Origin: Hylemonella sp.
GTDB taxonomy: Bacteria > Pseudomonadota > Gammaproteobacteria > Burkholderiales > Burkholderiaceae_C
Assembly (NCBI GenBank): GCA_030695415.1
Contig: JAUYQZ010000005.1
Span: 1-64,000 of the forward strand
Direction of reading: 5' to 3'
Length of the DNA stretch: 64,000 nucleotides
Shown: positions 1 through 7,791 of the stretch, one piece after another
How positions within the stretch are numbered: the first letter of the stretch is position 1
Layout of the letters: every line of letters starts with the position of its first letter
Made by a program: the position numbers and the translations under genes
Notes under the pieces: generated by a model
What the model saw: the letters and a program-made list of their open reading frames with translations, nothing else
Database searches by the model: none
What the model was told of the DNA's origin: nothing

Positions 1-276
1 TTAAGCGGGGCGAGTTCTTTGCCGCCCGCCCGGCAGGCTCGATTTCCGGGGTTTCGGGGATGAGCGGGGTCGCCTTTTCTTTGGTCACTTTCTTTTGGCG
101 AAGCAAAAGAAAGTGACTAGCCGCCGGGCTACCCCCGGCCAGCAGTCAGCAGCCCTGCAAAGGCACCAACTACTCTGTCGTGCTTCGCAGCACTCGCAAT
201 AACGGCAAGTGCCCCCCACCGCAATGCGTGGTAAGTTTGCCCCCTGCCACCCCGGCACGGAATCTCTGGAACCCAT
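1..276. other. Intergenic region without a convincing gene
   Basis: No reading frame here looks like a real protein. The region holds a long inverted repeat (listed separately) and GC-rich flanks. Short frames across it translate to the kind of spurious peptide commonly produced by dispersed intergenic repeats. The promoter of the following GGDEF/EAL gene should lie near its right end, but I see no clear -35/-10 pair. Confidence 0.6.
84..117. repeat. 14-bp perfect inverted repeat, dispersed-repeat type
   Basis: GTCACTTTCTTTTG at 84-97 is the exact reverse complement of 104-117, with a 6-nt loop. The same core (TTTGGTCACTTTC and its complement) is familiar to me from many proteobacterial intergenic regions, where it behaves as a dispersed palindromic repeat or terminator-like element. 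That family assignment is from memory. The palindrome itself is directly visible. Confidence 0.7.
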
Positions 277-2946
277 TTGAACCGGTTACACGACAGTCAC
301 CGTATCGGCATCATCGGCGGTCTCATACTCGCCGGGCTGACGCTTGCCTCGGGCTTCGCTGTCTACATTGTGATGCAGCGGCAGGCGGAGGCCATCCTGG
401 TCAAAAGCCTGGAAGCTTCACTACGCAGCGACCGCCGCCTGTTCGAAAGCGAGATCGAGGCCAATCTGGCCAATGCGCTGACGGTGTCGACGCGACCGTT
501 CGTGATCCGAAATCTGAAACAGATCCACGCGCAGCCGGACGACCCGGCTAGCCGACTCGCCCTGCAGCAGGTCGCCGAGTCTTTTCTACCCATCGGATTC
601 ACCAGCATTACGTTCTATGACCGCCGCGACGTCGAGGTCGCGCACGCCGGCACCCTATCCGAAAATCCGGCGCTCAGCGTGCCACTCAACACACACGTCG
701 AATCGAGGCTGCTGTGGGACCGGGAATTTATCCTGCAGGTCATCCGCGATGTCGTGGATGAGTCGGGCGCACGCATCGGCACCGCACGGGCCGAATCAGC
801 ACTGCCGAATCTGACGCGTGCGATCCTCGATACCCGTGAGCTCGGCGAGACGGCAGAACTTGCGGTATGCGCACCCCTGGGGGAAGACATGCAGTGCTTT
901 CCGCTGACCCGGACCTATGTGGTCTCCCCGCGCATAGCGCGCAGCACGGGCGGACAGCCGCTGCCCATGAGCTACGCGCTGGAGGGCAAGACCGGCACGC
1001 TGTTCACGCGGGACTACCGGCAACAGAACGTGGTCGCCGCCCACACGCCGATGAACAATCTGGGCCCCGGCATGGTGCTGAAGATCGATCGCGACGAACT
1101 GTTCGGTCCGGTCAGCATGCAGCTCTGGATCATCGTGCCGCTGCTGGCCGGGCTGGTGCTGACCGGCATGCTGCTGCTGTACTGGATGGTTGCGCCGCTG
1201 ATCCGCCGGCTGGTTTTTTCCCGGCATGAGACGGCTGCGGCGAACGAGAAGCTGCGCGATCTGGAGGAGCGCTGGCGTTTTGCGCTGGACAGTACGGGGG
1301 CCGGCGTATGGGACCTGGATCTTGTGAACAGCGAGATCCTGCTGTCAAGTCGTTGCAAGGCGATGCTGGGATTCACCGACGACGAAATCGGCACGCGCCT
1401 GGCCGACTGGCATGCGCGCATACACCCGGATGACCTGCCCGCGCTGCTGGCCGCGCGTCAGCAGCTATTCGACGGCCGCACCGACACCTTCACCAACGAG
1501 CATCGCAAGCGCTGCAAGGACGGCCACTGGAAATGGGTTCAGGTGCGCGGCATGGTCGCCGCCCGCGATGCTGCCGGCGCGCCGCTACGGCTGATCGGAA
1601 CCCATCTCGATATCAGTGCGCGCAAGGCGGCGGAAGAAACGATCCAGCACCAAGCCAACTTCGACCCGCTGACGCAATTGCCCAACCGCCGGCTGTTTCT
1701 CGACCGCCTTGAGCAGGAGGTCGTCAAATCGCGGCGCGCCGAAGTGCCCCTGGCGCTGCTGCTGATCGACCTCGACGCGTTCAAGGAAGTAAACGACACG
1801 CTCGGGCATGACGTCGGCGACACGCTGCTGCAGGAAGCGGCCCGCCGCATCCGCAGCTGCGTGCGCGATACCGACACCGTCGCCCGCCTCGGCGGCGACG
1901 AGTTCACGGTCCTGCTGACCGGGCTGTCGGATCGCACGCACATCGAGGACATCGCCCAGAAAATCATCGGCCAGCTGGCTGATCCTTTTCAGCTCGGCAA
2001 CGAACTGGCCTATGTGTCGGCCAGCATCGGCATCACGCTGCACCCGGGCGACGCCGACGACATCGACACCCTGATGAAGCATGCCGACCAGGCCATGTAT
2101 GCGGCCAAAAAACAAGGGCGCAACCGCTTCTGCTATTTCACTGCGTCGCTGCAGCATGCCGCGCAGGCGCGCCTGAAGCTGTCGCGGGAATTGCGCGAAG
2201 CGGTGGTCGGCAAACAGTTCGTCGCCCATTTCCAGCCCATCGTCGAACTGGCGACCGGGCGCATGCACAAGGCCGAGGCGCTGCTGCGCTGGCAGCACCC
2301 GAGCAGCGGGCTGGTCGATCCGATGTCGTTCATTCCGCTGGCGGAAGACATCGGACTCATCAACGAAATCGGCGAGTGGTCATTCAGGGAGTCGGCCCGG
2401 CACGCCATGATGTGGTGCCGCGAGTTCGGCACGGATTTCCAGATCAGCGTGAACATGTCGCCGGTCCAGTTTCGCGCCGACGGACGCGCGCGCATCGAGA
2501 GCTGGCTGCGCCATCTGCGCGAGATCGGATTATCCGGTGAGAACCTCATCGTCGAAATCACCGAAAGCGTGCTGCTCAATGTGAATAACGACGTCACCGA
2601 CCAATTGTTCCAGCTGCGCGACGCCGGCATCCAGATTGCGATCGACGACTTCGGCACCGGTTACAGCTCGCTGTCCTATCTCAAGCAGTTTCCCATCGAC
2701 TATCTGAAAATCGATCGTTCCTTCGTGCGCGACCTCAACATGGACCCCAACGACATGGCGTTGTCGCGCGCGATCATCGTGATGGCGCACGAACTGGGAT
2801 TGAAGGTCATTGCGGAAGGCGTGGAAACCGAAGCCCAGCGCGACTTGCTGGGGGCCGCCGGATGCGACTACGCACAGGGTTATCTGTACGCGAATCCGTT
2901 GCCGGCGGAAGCCTTCGAAGCCTTGCTCCGCAGCCGCAGTCAGTAG
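277..2946 (+). CDS. Membrane-anchored PAS-GGDEF-EAL cyclic-di-GMP enzyme
   Basis: Predicted dual-domain cyclic-di-GMP turnover protein of 889 aa. A first membrane segment (about residues 10-32) and a second (about 285-310) bracket a periplasmic sensing region. A PAS domain follows at about 330-455. The GGDEF domain has an intact GGDEF motif at 539-543. The EAL domain has EAL at 667-669, DDFGTGYSS near 790, and the ITES, LKIDRSF and AEGVET motifs. Both catalytic sites look intact, so it could make or degrade c-di-GMP; the net direction cannot be read from sequence. The start is a TTG codon with a weak GGA about 6 nt upstream, so the true start is uncertain. Its 3' end overlaps the convergent cyanase gene by 7 bp. 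Confidence 0.92.
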   Translation: MNRLHDSHRIGIIGGLILAGLTLASGFAVYIVMQRQAEAILVKSLEASLRSDRRLFESEIEANLANALTVSTRPFVIRNLKQIHAQPDDPASRLALQQVAESFLPIGFTSITFYDRRDVEVAHAGTLSENPALSVPLNTHVESRLLWDREFILQVIRDVVDESGARIGTARAESALPNLTRAILDTRELGETAELAVCAPLGEDMQCFPLTRTYVVSPRIARSTGGQPLPMSYALEGKTGTLFTRDYRQQNVVAAHTPMNNLGPGMVLKIDRDELFGPVSMQLWIIVPLLAGLVLTGMLLLYWMVAPLIRRLVFSRHETAAANEKLRDLEERWRFALDSTGAGVWDLDLVNSEILLSSRCKAMLGFTDDEIGTRLADWHARIHPDDLPALLAARQQLFDGRTDTFTNEHRKRCKDGHWKWVQVRGMVAARDAAGAPLRLIGTHLDISARKAAEETIQHQANFDPLTQLPNRRLFLDRLEQEVVKSRRAEVPLALLLIDLDAFKEVNDTLGHDVGDTLLQEAARRIRSCVRDTDTVARLGGDEFTVLLTGLSDRTHIEDIAQKIIGQLADPFQLGNELAYVSASIGITLHPGDADDIDTLMKHADQAMYAAKKQGRNRFCYFTASLQHAAQARLKLSRELREAVVGKQFVAHFQPIVELATGRMHKAEALLRWQHPSSGLVDPMSFIPLAEDIGLINEIGEWSFRESARHAMMWCREFGTDFQISVNMSPVQFRADGRARIESWLRHLREIGLSGENLIVEITESVLLNVNNDVTDQLFQLRDAGIQIAIDDFGTGYSSLSYLKQFPIDYLKIDRSFVRDLNMDPNDMALSRAIIVMAHELGLKVIAEGVETEAQRDLLGAAGCDYAQGYLYANPLPAEAFEALLRSRSQ

Positions 2947-3383
2947 GTCTTGTACGGCAGGAATTTGCCGTTCAGCACGATTTTCACGCGATCGCCCTTC
3001 GGATCGGCAACCCGCGAAATGTCCATCGAAAAATCGATCGCGCTCATGATGCCGTCGCCGAACTCCTCGTGGATCAGCTCCTTGATGGTGGTGCCGTAGA
3101 CGCTGACGATCTCGTACCAGCGGTAGATCAGCGGATCGGTGGGCACCGCGGTGTCCAGCGAGCCCTTGTAGGGCACGACCTGCAGCCACTTCTGCTCTTC
3201 CTCGTTCAGGCCGAAGATCTTGCCGAGGGTCTTGGCCTGGGCTGCGGTGGCTGTCATCTGGCCCATGCAGAGGGCCGTCGTCCACTCCTTGCTCTGCCCG
3301 ACCTTCTTGGCCACGGCCTCCCACTTCAGGCCCTTGCTCACCTTGACGGTGATGATCTTCTCGGTGACGTCGTTGCGGTTCAT
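2940..3383 (-). CDS. cynS: Cyanate hydratase (cyanase)
   Basis: Decomposes cyanate with bicarbonate to ammonia and CO2 (via carbamate) in the cytoplasm. The 147-aa protein has the cyanase C-terminal catalytic domain. R88, E91 and S114 keep the spacing of the E. coli catalytic residues R96, E99 and S122, and the YGTTIKELIHEEFGDGI segment is family-typical. It is the last gene of a cynABDS operon, 38 nt after cynD, so imported cyanate would be detoxified and used as nitrogen. No cynT carbonic anhydrase gene is adjacent, unlike in E. coli cynTSX. Confidence 0.96.
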   Translation of the reverse strand: MNRNDVTEKIITVKVSKGLKWEAVAKKVGQSKEWTTALCMGQMTATAAQAKTLGKIFGLNEEEQKWLQVVPYKGSLDTAVPTDPLIYRWYEIVSVYGTTIKELIHEEFGDGIMSAIDFSMDISRVADPKGDRVKIVLNGKFLPYKTY

Positions 3384-3421
3384 GTGAACTCCTTCATGTT
3401 GTGGTTTAGGGATGAAAAATC

Positions 3422-4216
3422 TCAGTGCGCCGTGGCGCGCGTGACGAGGAAATCGACGACGTGGTTGCGCAGCTCGTAATAGCCGGGCAGGTGGTGCAGA
3501 CCGGCCCGCTTGCGCTCGCGCGGCAGCGGGTTGACCACCACCTCGGCAATGCCGCCGGGCGTGTAGATGCCCTCGTGCTCGCTGCCGTTGCTCATGAGCA
3601 GGATGCGGTCGGCCAGCAGAATGGCTTCGTCCACGTCGTGCGTGATCATGAACACGGTCTGGTGCGTCTGGCGCACGATGGCCAGCAGCTCATCCTGGAT
3701 GGTGCCGCGCGTGAGCGCGTCCAGCGCGCCGAAGGGCTCGTCCAGCAGCAGCATCTTGGGCGCGATGGAGAAGGCGCGGGCGATCCCCACGCGCTGCTTC
3801 ATGCCGCCCGACAGTTCGCTGGGCTTCTTGTCGATGGCCGGGCTCAGGCCGACCATGGCGACAAACTTCTCGACCTGCACGTTGAGCTGGGCGGCGGACC
3901 AGTCGGGCCAGCGCGAGCGCACGGCAAAGGCGATGTTCTGGCGCACCGTGAGCCAGGGCATGAGCGCATGGCCCTGGAACACCACGCCGCGGTCCAGGCT
4001 GGGGCCGGCGACCTCGCGGTCGTCCATGAAGACCAGGCCCGAGCTGGCGGTGTCCAGGCCGGCCAGCACATTGAGGATGGTGGTCTTGCCACATCCCGAG
4101 TGCCCGATGATGCAGACGAACTCGCCCTTGTCCAGGGCGAAGGAGACATCGGCGAACACCGGGCGCGCAGCCCCGTAGGCCTTGGCGAGTTTTTCGATCT
4201 TGAGGAATCCGCTCAC
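3422..4216 (-). CDS. cynD: Cyanate/nitrate-type ABC transporter ATP-binding protein
   Basis: 264-aa ATPase of the NrtD/CynD/SsuB class that powers import. It has the Walker A motif GHSGCGKTT, a Q-loop, the signature LSGGMKQRV, Walker B LLLDEPFGALD and the switch histidine in MITHDVDEA. Only 6 nt separate it from the upstream permease gene. The family transports nitrate, nitrite, cyanate, bicarbonate or sulfonates; cyanate is inferred here from cynS in the same operon. It carries no C-terminal solute-binding extension of the NrtC type. Confidence 0.92.
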   Translation of the reverse strand: MSGFLKIEKLAKAYGAARPVFADVSFALDKGEFVCIIGHSGCGKTTILNVLAGLDTASSGLVFMDDREVAGPSLDRGVVFQGHALMPWLTVRQNIAFAVRSRWPDWSAAQLNVQVEKFVAMVGLSPAIDKKPSELSGGMKQRVGIARAFSIAPKMLLLDEPFGALDALTRGTIQDELLAIVRQTHQTVFMITHDVDEAILLADRILLMSNGSEHEGIYTPGGIAEVVVNPLPRERKRAGLHHLPGYYELRNHVVDFLVTRATAH

Positions 4217-4222
4217 GAGGCA

Positions 4223-5113
4223 TCACTCCACATAGGTCACGGCTTTCTGCAACAGGCCGAAGAGCAGGTCGAGCAGCATGCCCACCACCCCGATGACCAC
4301 GATGGCGAAGATCACATTGGTCAGCGAGAGGTTGTTCCACTCGTTCCAGACGAAGTAGCCGATGCCGGTGCCCCCCACCAGCATCTCGGCGGCCACGATC
4401 ACCAGCCAGGCGATGCTCATGCTGATGCGCATGCCGGTGACGATGGTGGGCGCAGCCGCCGGCAGGATCACGAGGAAGGCCTTGCGTAGCGGGCTGACCT
4501 CCAGCGTGGCGGCCACGTTGAGCCACTCGCGCTTGACCGAGGCCACGCCGAAGGCGGTGTTGATCAGCATGGGCCAGAGTGAGCAGATGAAGATCACGAA
4601 GATGCCGCTGACCGAGGAGTCCTTGATGGTGTACAGCGCCAGCGGCATCCAGGCCAGCGGGCTGATGGGCTTGAGCACCTGGATGAAGGGGTCGAAGGCG
4701 CGGCGCAGCAGGGGCGACATGCCGATCACGAAGCCCAGGGGAATCGCCACCAGACAGGCCAGGCCAAAGCCCAGGGCCACGCGGCCCAGCGAGTGCGCCA
4801 GCTGGATGGCGATGCCCTTGTCGTTGGGCCCGTTGTCGTAGAAGGGGTCGCTGAGCTGCTTCCAAGCGGTCTGGGCGGTCTGCATCGGCGTGGGGAAACC
4901 GCCCTGCTTGCCCGTGCCCGCAGTGAGCGCGCCCGGGTCCTTACCCATCATCTTGAGGTACTCGATCTGCTCGGGCGTCTGGCTGGCTGCGGCCGCGGGC
5001 ACAGGCACCCCCGCTTCGGGCAGCGTGGCCGCGAACCAGCTGAACACCAGCAGCACCAGGAGCAGCAGGGACACCACGGCGGCCCGAAAGCCCAGCGCGC
5101 TCCAGACCCTCAT
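4223..5113 (-). CDS. cynB: Cyanate/nitrate-type ABC transporter permease
   Basis: 296-aa inner-membrane permease of the NrtB/CynB family (BPD_transp_1 fold). The N-terminal segment is hydrophobic (about residues 12-30) and is followed by a periplasmic stretch and further membrane helices between about 110 and 290. The EAA-like loop near LNVAATLEVSPLRKAFLVILP should contact the ATPase. A single nucleotide separates it from the cynA stop codon, so translation is probably coupled. Substrate specificity is inferred from operon context. Confidence 0.9.
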   Translation of the reverse strand: MRVWSALGFRAAVVSLLLLVLLVFSWFAATLPEAGVPVPAAAASQTPEQIEYLKMMGKDPGALTAGTGKQGGFPTPMQTAQTAWKQLSDPFYDNGPNDKGIAIQLAHSLGRVALGFGLACLVAIPLGFVIGMSPLLRRAFDPFIQVLKPISPLAWMPLALYTIKDSSVSGIFVIFICSLWPMLINTAFGVASVKREWLNVAATLEVSPLRKAFLVILPAAAPTIVTGMRISMSIAWLVIVAAEMLVGGTGIGYFVWNEWNNLSLTNVIFAIVVIGVVGMLLDLLFGLLQKAVTYVE

Positions 5114-5114
5114 G

Positions 5115-6518
5115 TCAGACGGCCTTGCGAATGGGGAAACTCGCAGCGTATTCGGCGGCCTTGGCCGGGTCGAACTCGCGGCCCATGACCTTGAACCTGG
5201 GGTAGGCGCCGTCCGGCACCTTCTGGCCCAGCTCCTTCATGTGCTTCTTGGCGTCGGTCAGCAGGAAGACCTTCTCGGCAATCTGCTTGTAGTTCACATC
5301 ACCCTTGATGTAGCCCCAGCGCTGCATCTGCGTGAGCATCCACACCGCCATGCTCTGCCAGGGCATGGGGTCGAAGTCGGCGCGGTCGGGCACGTTCTTG
5401 ATGCCGCCCAGACCGTCGGCAAACTTGCCGGTCAGCACCTGCTGCAACACCACCTCGGGCTGGTTCAGGTACTGGGTGGGCGCGATGACCTTGGCGATCA
5501 GTTCGCGGTTCTCGGGCTTGCGCGCCATGGCGGCGGCCGTGAGCACCGAGCGGTACAGGGCCGCGAAGGTGTTGGGGTTCTTCTGGATGAACTCGGTGCT
5601 GGTGCCGAAGGCGCAGCAAGGGTGCCCATTCCACAGGTCCTTGGTGAGCAGGTGGATGAAGCCCACCTCCTCGTAGACCGCGCGCTGGTTGAAGGGATCG
5701 GGGCCGAGAAAGCCGTCGATATTGCCCGCGCGCAGGTTGGCCACCATCTCGGGCGGCGGCACCACGCGGATCTGGATGTCGGTGTCGGGGTTCAGGCCGT
5801 GCTCGGCCACGTAGTAGCGCAACAGGAAGTTGTGCATCGAGTAGTCGAAAGGCACGGCGAACTTGAAACCCTTCCAGTCCTTGGGGTCGCGCTTGTCCTT
5901 GTGCTTGAGCGCCAGCGTGATGGCCTGCCCGTTGGTGTTCTGGATGGTGGCCACGTTCATGGGCGTGGCGTTGGCGCCCAGGCCCAGGCTGATGGCCAGC
6001 GGCATGGGGCTGAGGAAGTGCGTGGCGTCGTATTCCTTGTTAATCATCTTGTCGCGGATCAGGGCCCAGCCGGCCGTCTTGACGACCTCCACGTTCAGGC
6101 CCTGCTGGCGATAGAAGCCCAGCGGGTGCGCCATGATCAGCGGCGTGGCGCAGGTGATCGGGATGAAGCCGATCTTCAGGTCCTTCTTCTCCAGCGCGCC
6201 CTTCTCCTGCGCCATGGCCTGCAGGCTGGCGACCGGCAGCACGCTGGCGATGGCCGACATGGCCGCGCCCTTGCCCACCGCGCGCAGGAAACTGCGGCGC
6301 ACCGCATCCTGCGGGAACAGGGCCTTGACCAGCGTGGCCTCGATGAACTCCTGGCTGTAGGCCTCGAACTCGCTCGTCAGGCTGCGCTTTTGCAGCTCGG
6401 CCGCCGCCTGCGTGGCGGCAAGTTCCTGCTGATGCTCGGCCACCGTGTGGTCGCGCCCGCAGCTGCACTTGAGCATCAGCGGACGATCGGCGTTGTAGGG
6501 ATCGAAGTACTGGGTCAT
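5115..6518 (-). CDS. cynA: Tat-exported cyanate/nitrate-binding protein
   Basis: Periplasmic substrate-binding protein of the NrtA/CynA/CmpA family, 467 aa. The start chosen is the ATG at 6518, which has AGGTG 6 nt upstream; a longer frame would begin at 6545 without such a site. A twin-arginine signal (RRSFLRAVGKGAAM) begins about 70 residues in, preceded by a long polar N-region with a CSC motif. That arrangement occurs in related Burkholderiales proteins. The mature part starts near LEKKDLKIGFIPITCATPL. It is the first gene of cynABDS and follows a sigma-54 promoter. Confidence 0.92.
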   Translation of the reverse strand: MTQYFDPYNADRPLMLKCSCGRDHTVAEHQQELAATQAAAELQKRSLTSEFEAYSQEFIEATLVKALFPQDAVRRSFLRAVGKGAAMSAIASVLPVASLQAMAQEKGALEKKDLKIGFIPITCATPLIMAHPLGFYRQQGLNVEVVKTAGWALIRDKMINKEYDATHFLSPMPLAISLGLGANATPMNVATIQNTNGQAITLALKHKDKRDPKDWKGFKFAVPFDYSMHNFLLRYYVAEHGLNPDTDIQIRVVPPPEMVANLRAGNIDGFLGPDPFNQRAVYEEVGFIHLLTKDLWNGHPCCAFGTSTEFIQKNPNTFAALYRSVLTAAAMARKPENRELIAKVIAPTQYLNQPEVVLQQVLTGKFADGLGGIKNVPDRADFDPMPWQSMAVWMLTQMQRWGYIKGDVNYKQIAEKVFLLTDAKKHMKELGQKVPDGAYPRFKVMGREFDPAKAAEYAASFPIRKAV

Positions 6519-6551
6519 GGCATCACCTGGTAGATGGAATGTCATGACTCA

Positions 6552-6568
6552 AGCAATAGTCAGGCCAA
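6552..6568 (-). promoter_or_regulatory. Sigma-54 (RpoN) promoter of the cyanate operon
   Basis: Read on the minus strand the 17-mer is TTGGCCTGACTATTGCT. The RpoN consensus is TTGGCACGNNNNTTGCW, so 2 of 13 defined positions differ. The invariant GG and GC are present with exactly 10 nt between them. The predicted transcript start is near 6541, giving a leader of about 23 nt before the cynA ATG. The position and the enhancer-like site further upstream support it. It has not been tested. Confidence 0.72.
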
Positions 6569-6679
6569 CTTGTGTACAAGCTGGCACAACAGACCCGCCT
6601 GCCTGCCGCTGGGCGCGGGCACACCCAAAGGGGAGCAACGCACCAGACCGGGCCGCGCAGGAAGCTTCTGTAGACCTGC

Positions 6680-6694
6680 GCACGCGTTTGGTGC
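6680..6694. promoter_or_regulatory. NtrC-type enhancer site upstream of cynA
   Basis: GCAC-GCGTTT-GGTGC matches the NtrC binding pattern GCAC-N6-GGTGC in both half-sites. It lies about 140-155 bp upstream of the predicted sigma-54 start, the normal distance for an NtrC enhancer. A weaker copy (GCAC-N6-GGGCC) is at 6641-6655. Together they suggest nitrogen-limitation control of cyanate use. Confidence 0.6.
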
Positions 6695-6739
6695 GAGGTC
6701 AGCCCCCGCCGTGCGAGCCGTGTCAGCGAGCGATGGGGC

Positions 6740-7312
6740 TCAGGACAGGGGCGGCGGCGCGTAGCGCACGCTGTCCAGCGCCCGCCCTTCGCGATCGACC
6801 CGCACCAGCACCATCTCGCTGCTGGCCACGCCGCCGCCCGCGTAGGCGCTGATGTTCACCTGGTGCGTGACGAGGATGGGCGCGCGATCAAGCGGGGCGC
6901 TGAGCAGGCGCGCCACGAAAGCCTGCAGGGCCTCGGTCTGGCGGGCCTGCAGTTCGCCGCGCTCGAAAAAGGAAGCCAGGCTTTCTTCCACGCTCACGCT
7001 GCCCAGGCCGAGCAGGCGCGCGGTGTCCAGGCAGCGGCACCAGGGACTGGAGAAAACCTGCGCGCTTTGCACCCCCTGGCCACGCAGCCAGACCCCCGCG
7101 GAGCGCGCCTGATCGCGCCCGGCCGTATCCAGGTTGCGCTGGGTGGCGCAATCACCGCGGCGAAAACCCGCCGGGTCGCCCACGCCTGGGGCGTTGGCAT
7201 GGCGCATCAGCAACACATGGCGGCCCGAAGCCAGCCGTTCGCCCAGGGTGGCGGCATGGCCACGGGTCGCAAGCAGCAGGGCGGGCCAGGCCAGCAGCGA
7301 GCGGCGTTGCAT
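6740..7312 (-). CDS. Exported histidine phosphatase family protein
   Basis: 190-aa protein with the branch-2-like phosphoglycerate mutase/histidine phosphatase signature LMRHANAP (the RH motif carrying the phosphorylated histidine) and the second catalytic histidine in VTHQVN. The N-terminus MQRRSLLAWPALLLATRGHA looks like a cleavable signal peptide, so it probably acts in the periplasm. Substrate unknown. It is the last gene of a run of six minus-strand genes and follows the PilZ gene by 17 nt. Confidence 0.85.
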   Translation of the reverse strand: MQRRSLLAWPALLLATRGHAATLGERLASGRHVLLMRHANAPGVGDPAGFRRGDCATQRNLDTAGRDQARSAGVWLRGQGVQSAQVFSSPWCRCLDTARLLGLGSVSVEESLASFFERGELQARQTEALQAFVARLLSAPLDRAPILVTHQVNISAYAGGGVASSEMVLVRVDREGRALDSVRYAPPPLS

Positions 7313-7329
7313 GGGCGGGGGCTACGGAC

Positions 7330-7713
7330 TCAGGCCGCAGCGCGGCCCTGGGCCACCAGGGTGGCGAGGTCGCGCTCCAGCAGGTCCGGGTCTTCGGCGT
7401 TGTGTTCGACCAGCTGGCGCAGGTGCGTCATGCTGTCGAGATCCAGGCGCTCGCAGCGCAGGCCCACCAGGTTGCCCTCGTCGATGTGGGCCACGGTGGT
7501 CTCCATGGTGATGACCACGTCAGGCGCCAGGACCAGGCGCAGCAGGCAGGCATCACCTACGCTTCCGCCCCAGCTGGCCGAGACCTCGACCAGGGCGCCC
7601 TTGAGGGATACATCGTGCAGAAACGCCTGGCTGCTGCGCTCGCCCAGACGCAGACGCACCGGGGCATTGAACACGGAGCGCAGAAAGTGGCGGCGGTCGT
7701 TGGAAGTAGTCAT
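7330..7713 (-). CDS. PilZ-domain cyclic-di-GMP receptor
   Basis: 127-aa single-domain protein. The c-di-GMP binding signature is present: RxxxR in NDRRHFLR near the N-terminus and DxSxxG in HDVSLKG about 25 residues later. It lies 78 bp downstream of a GGDEF/EAL gene on the same strand, so it may sense the pool set by that enzyme. The downstream target is not evident. Confidence 0.88.
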   Translation of the reverse strand: MTTSNDRRHFLRSVFNAPVRLRLGERSSQAFLHDVSLKGALVEVSASWGGSVGDACLLRLVLAPDVVITMETTVAHIDEGNLVGLRCERLDLDSMTHLRQLVEHNAEDPDLLERDLATLVAQGRAAA

Positions 7714-7791
7714 CAGCGGCTCCTGCTCCTGAAACGGATGGGAAGAGTATCCGCAGCGCGGGCGGGGCTGTCAAACCCGCCCTGCGGCTCA

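Noticed and set aside
6570-6589. TTGTG-N10-CACAA dyad upstream of cynA as a CynR (LysR-type) site
   Set aside because: The dyad is real but short, abuts the sigma-54 promoter, and no cynR gene is adjacent. The RpoN/NtrC elements explain the region better.
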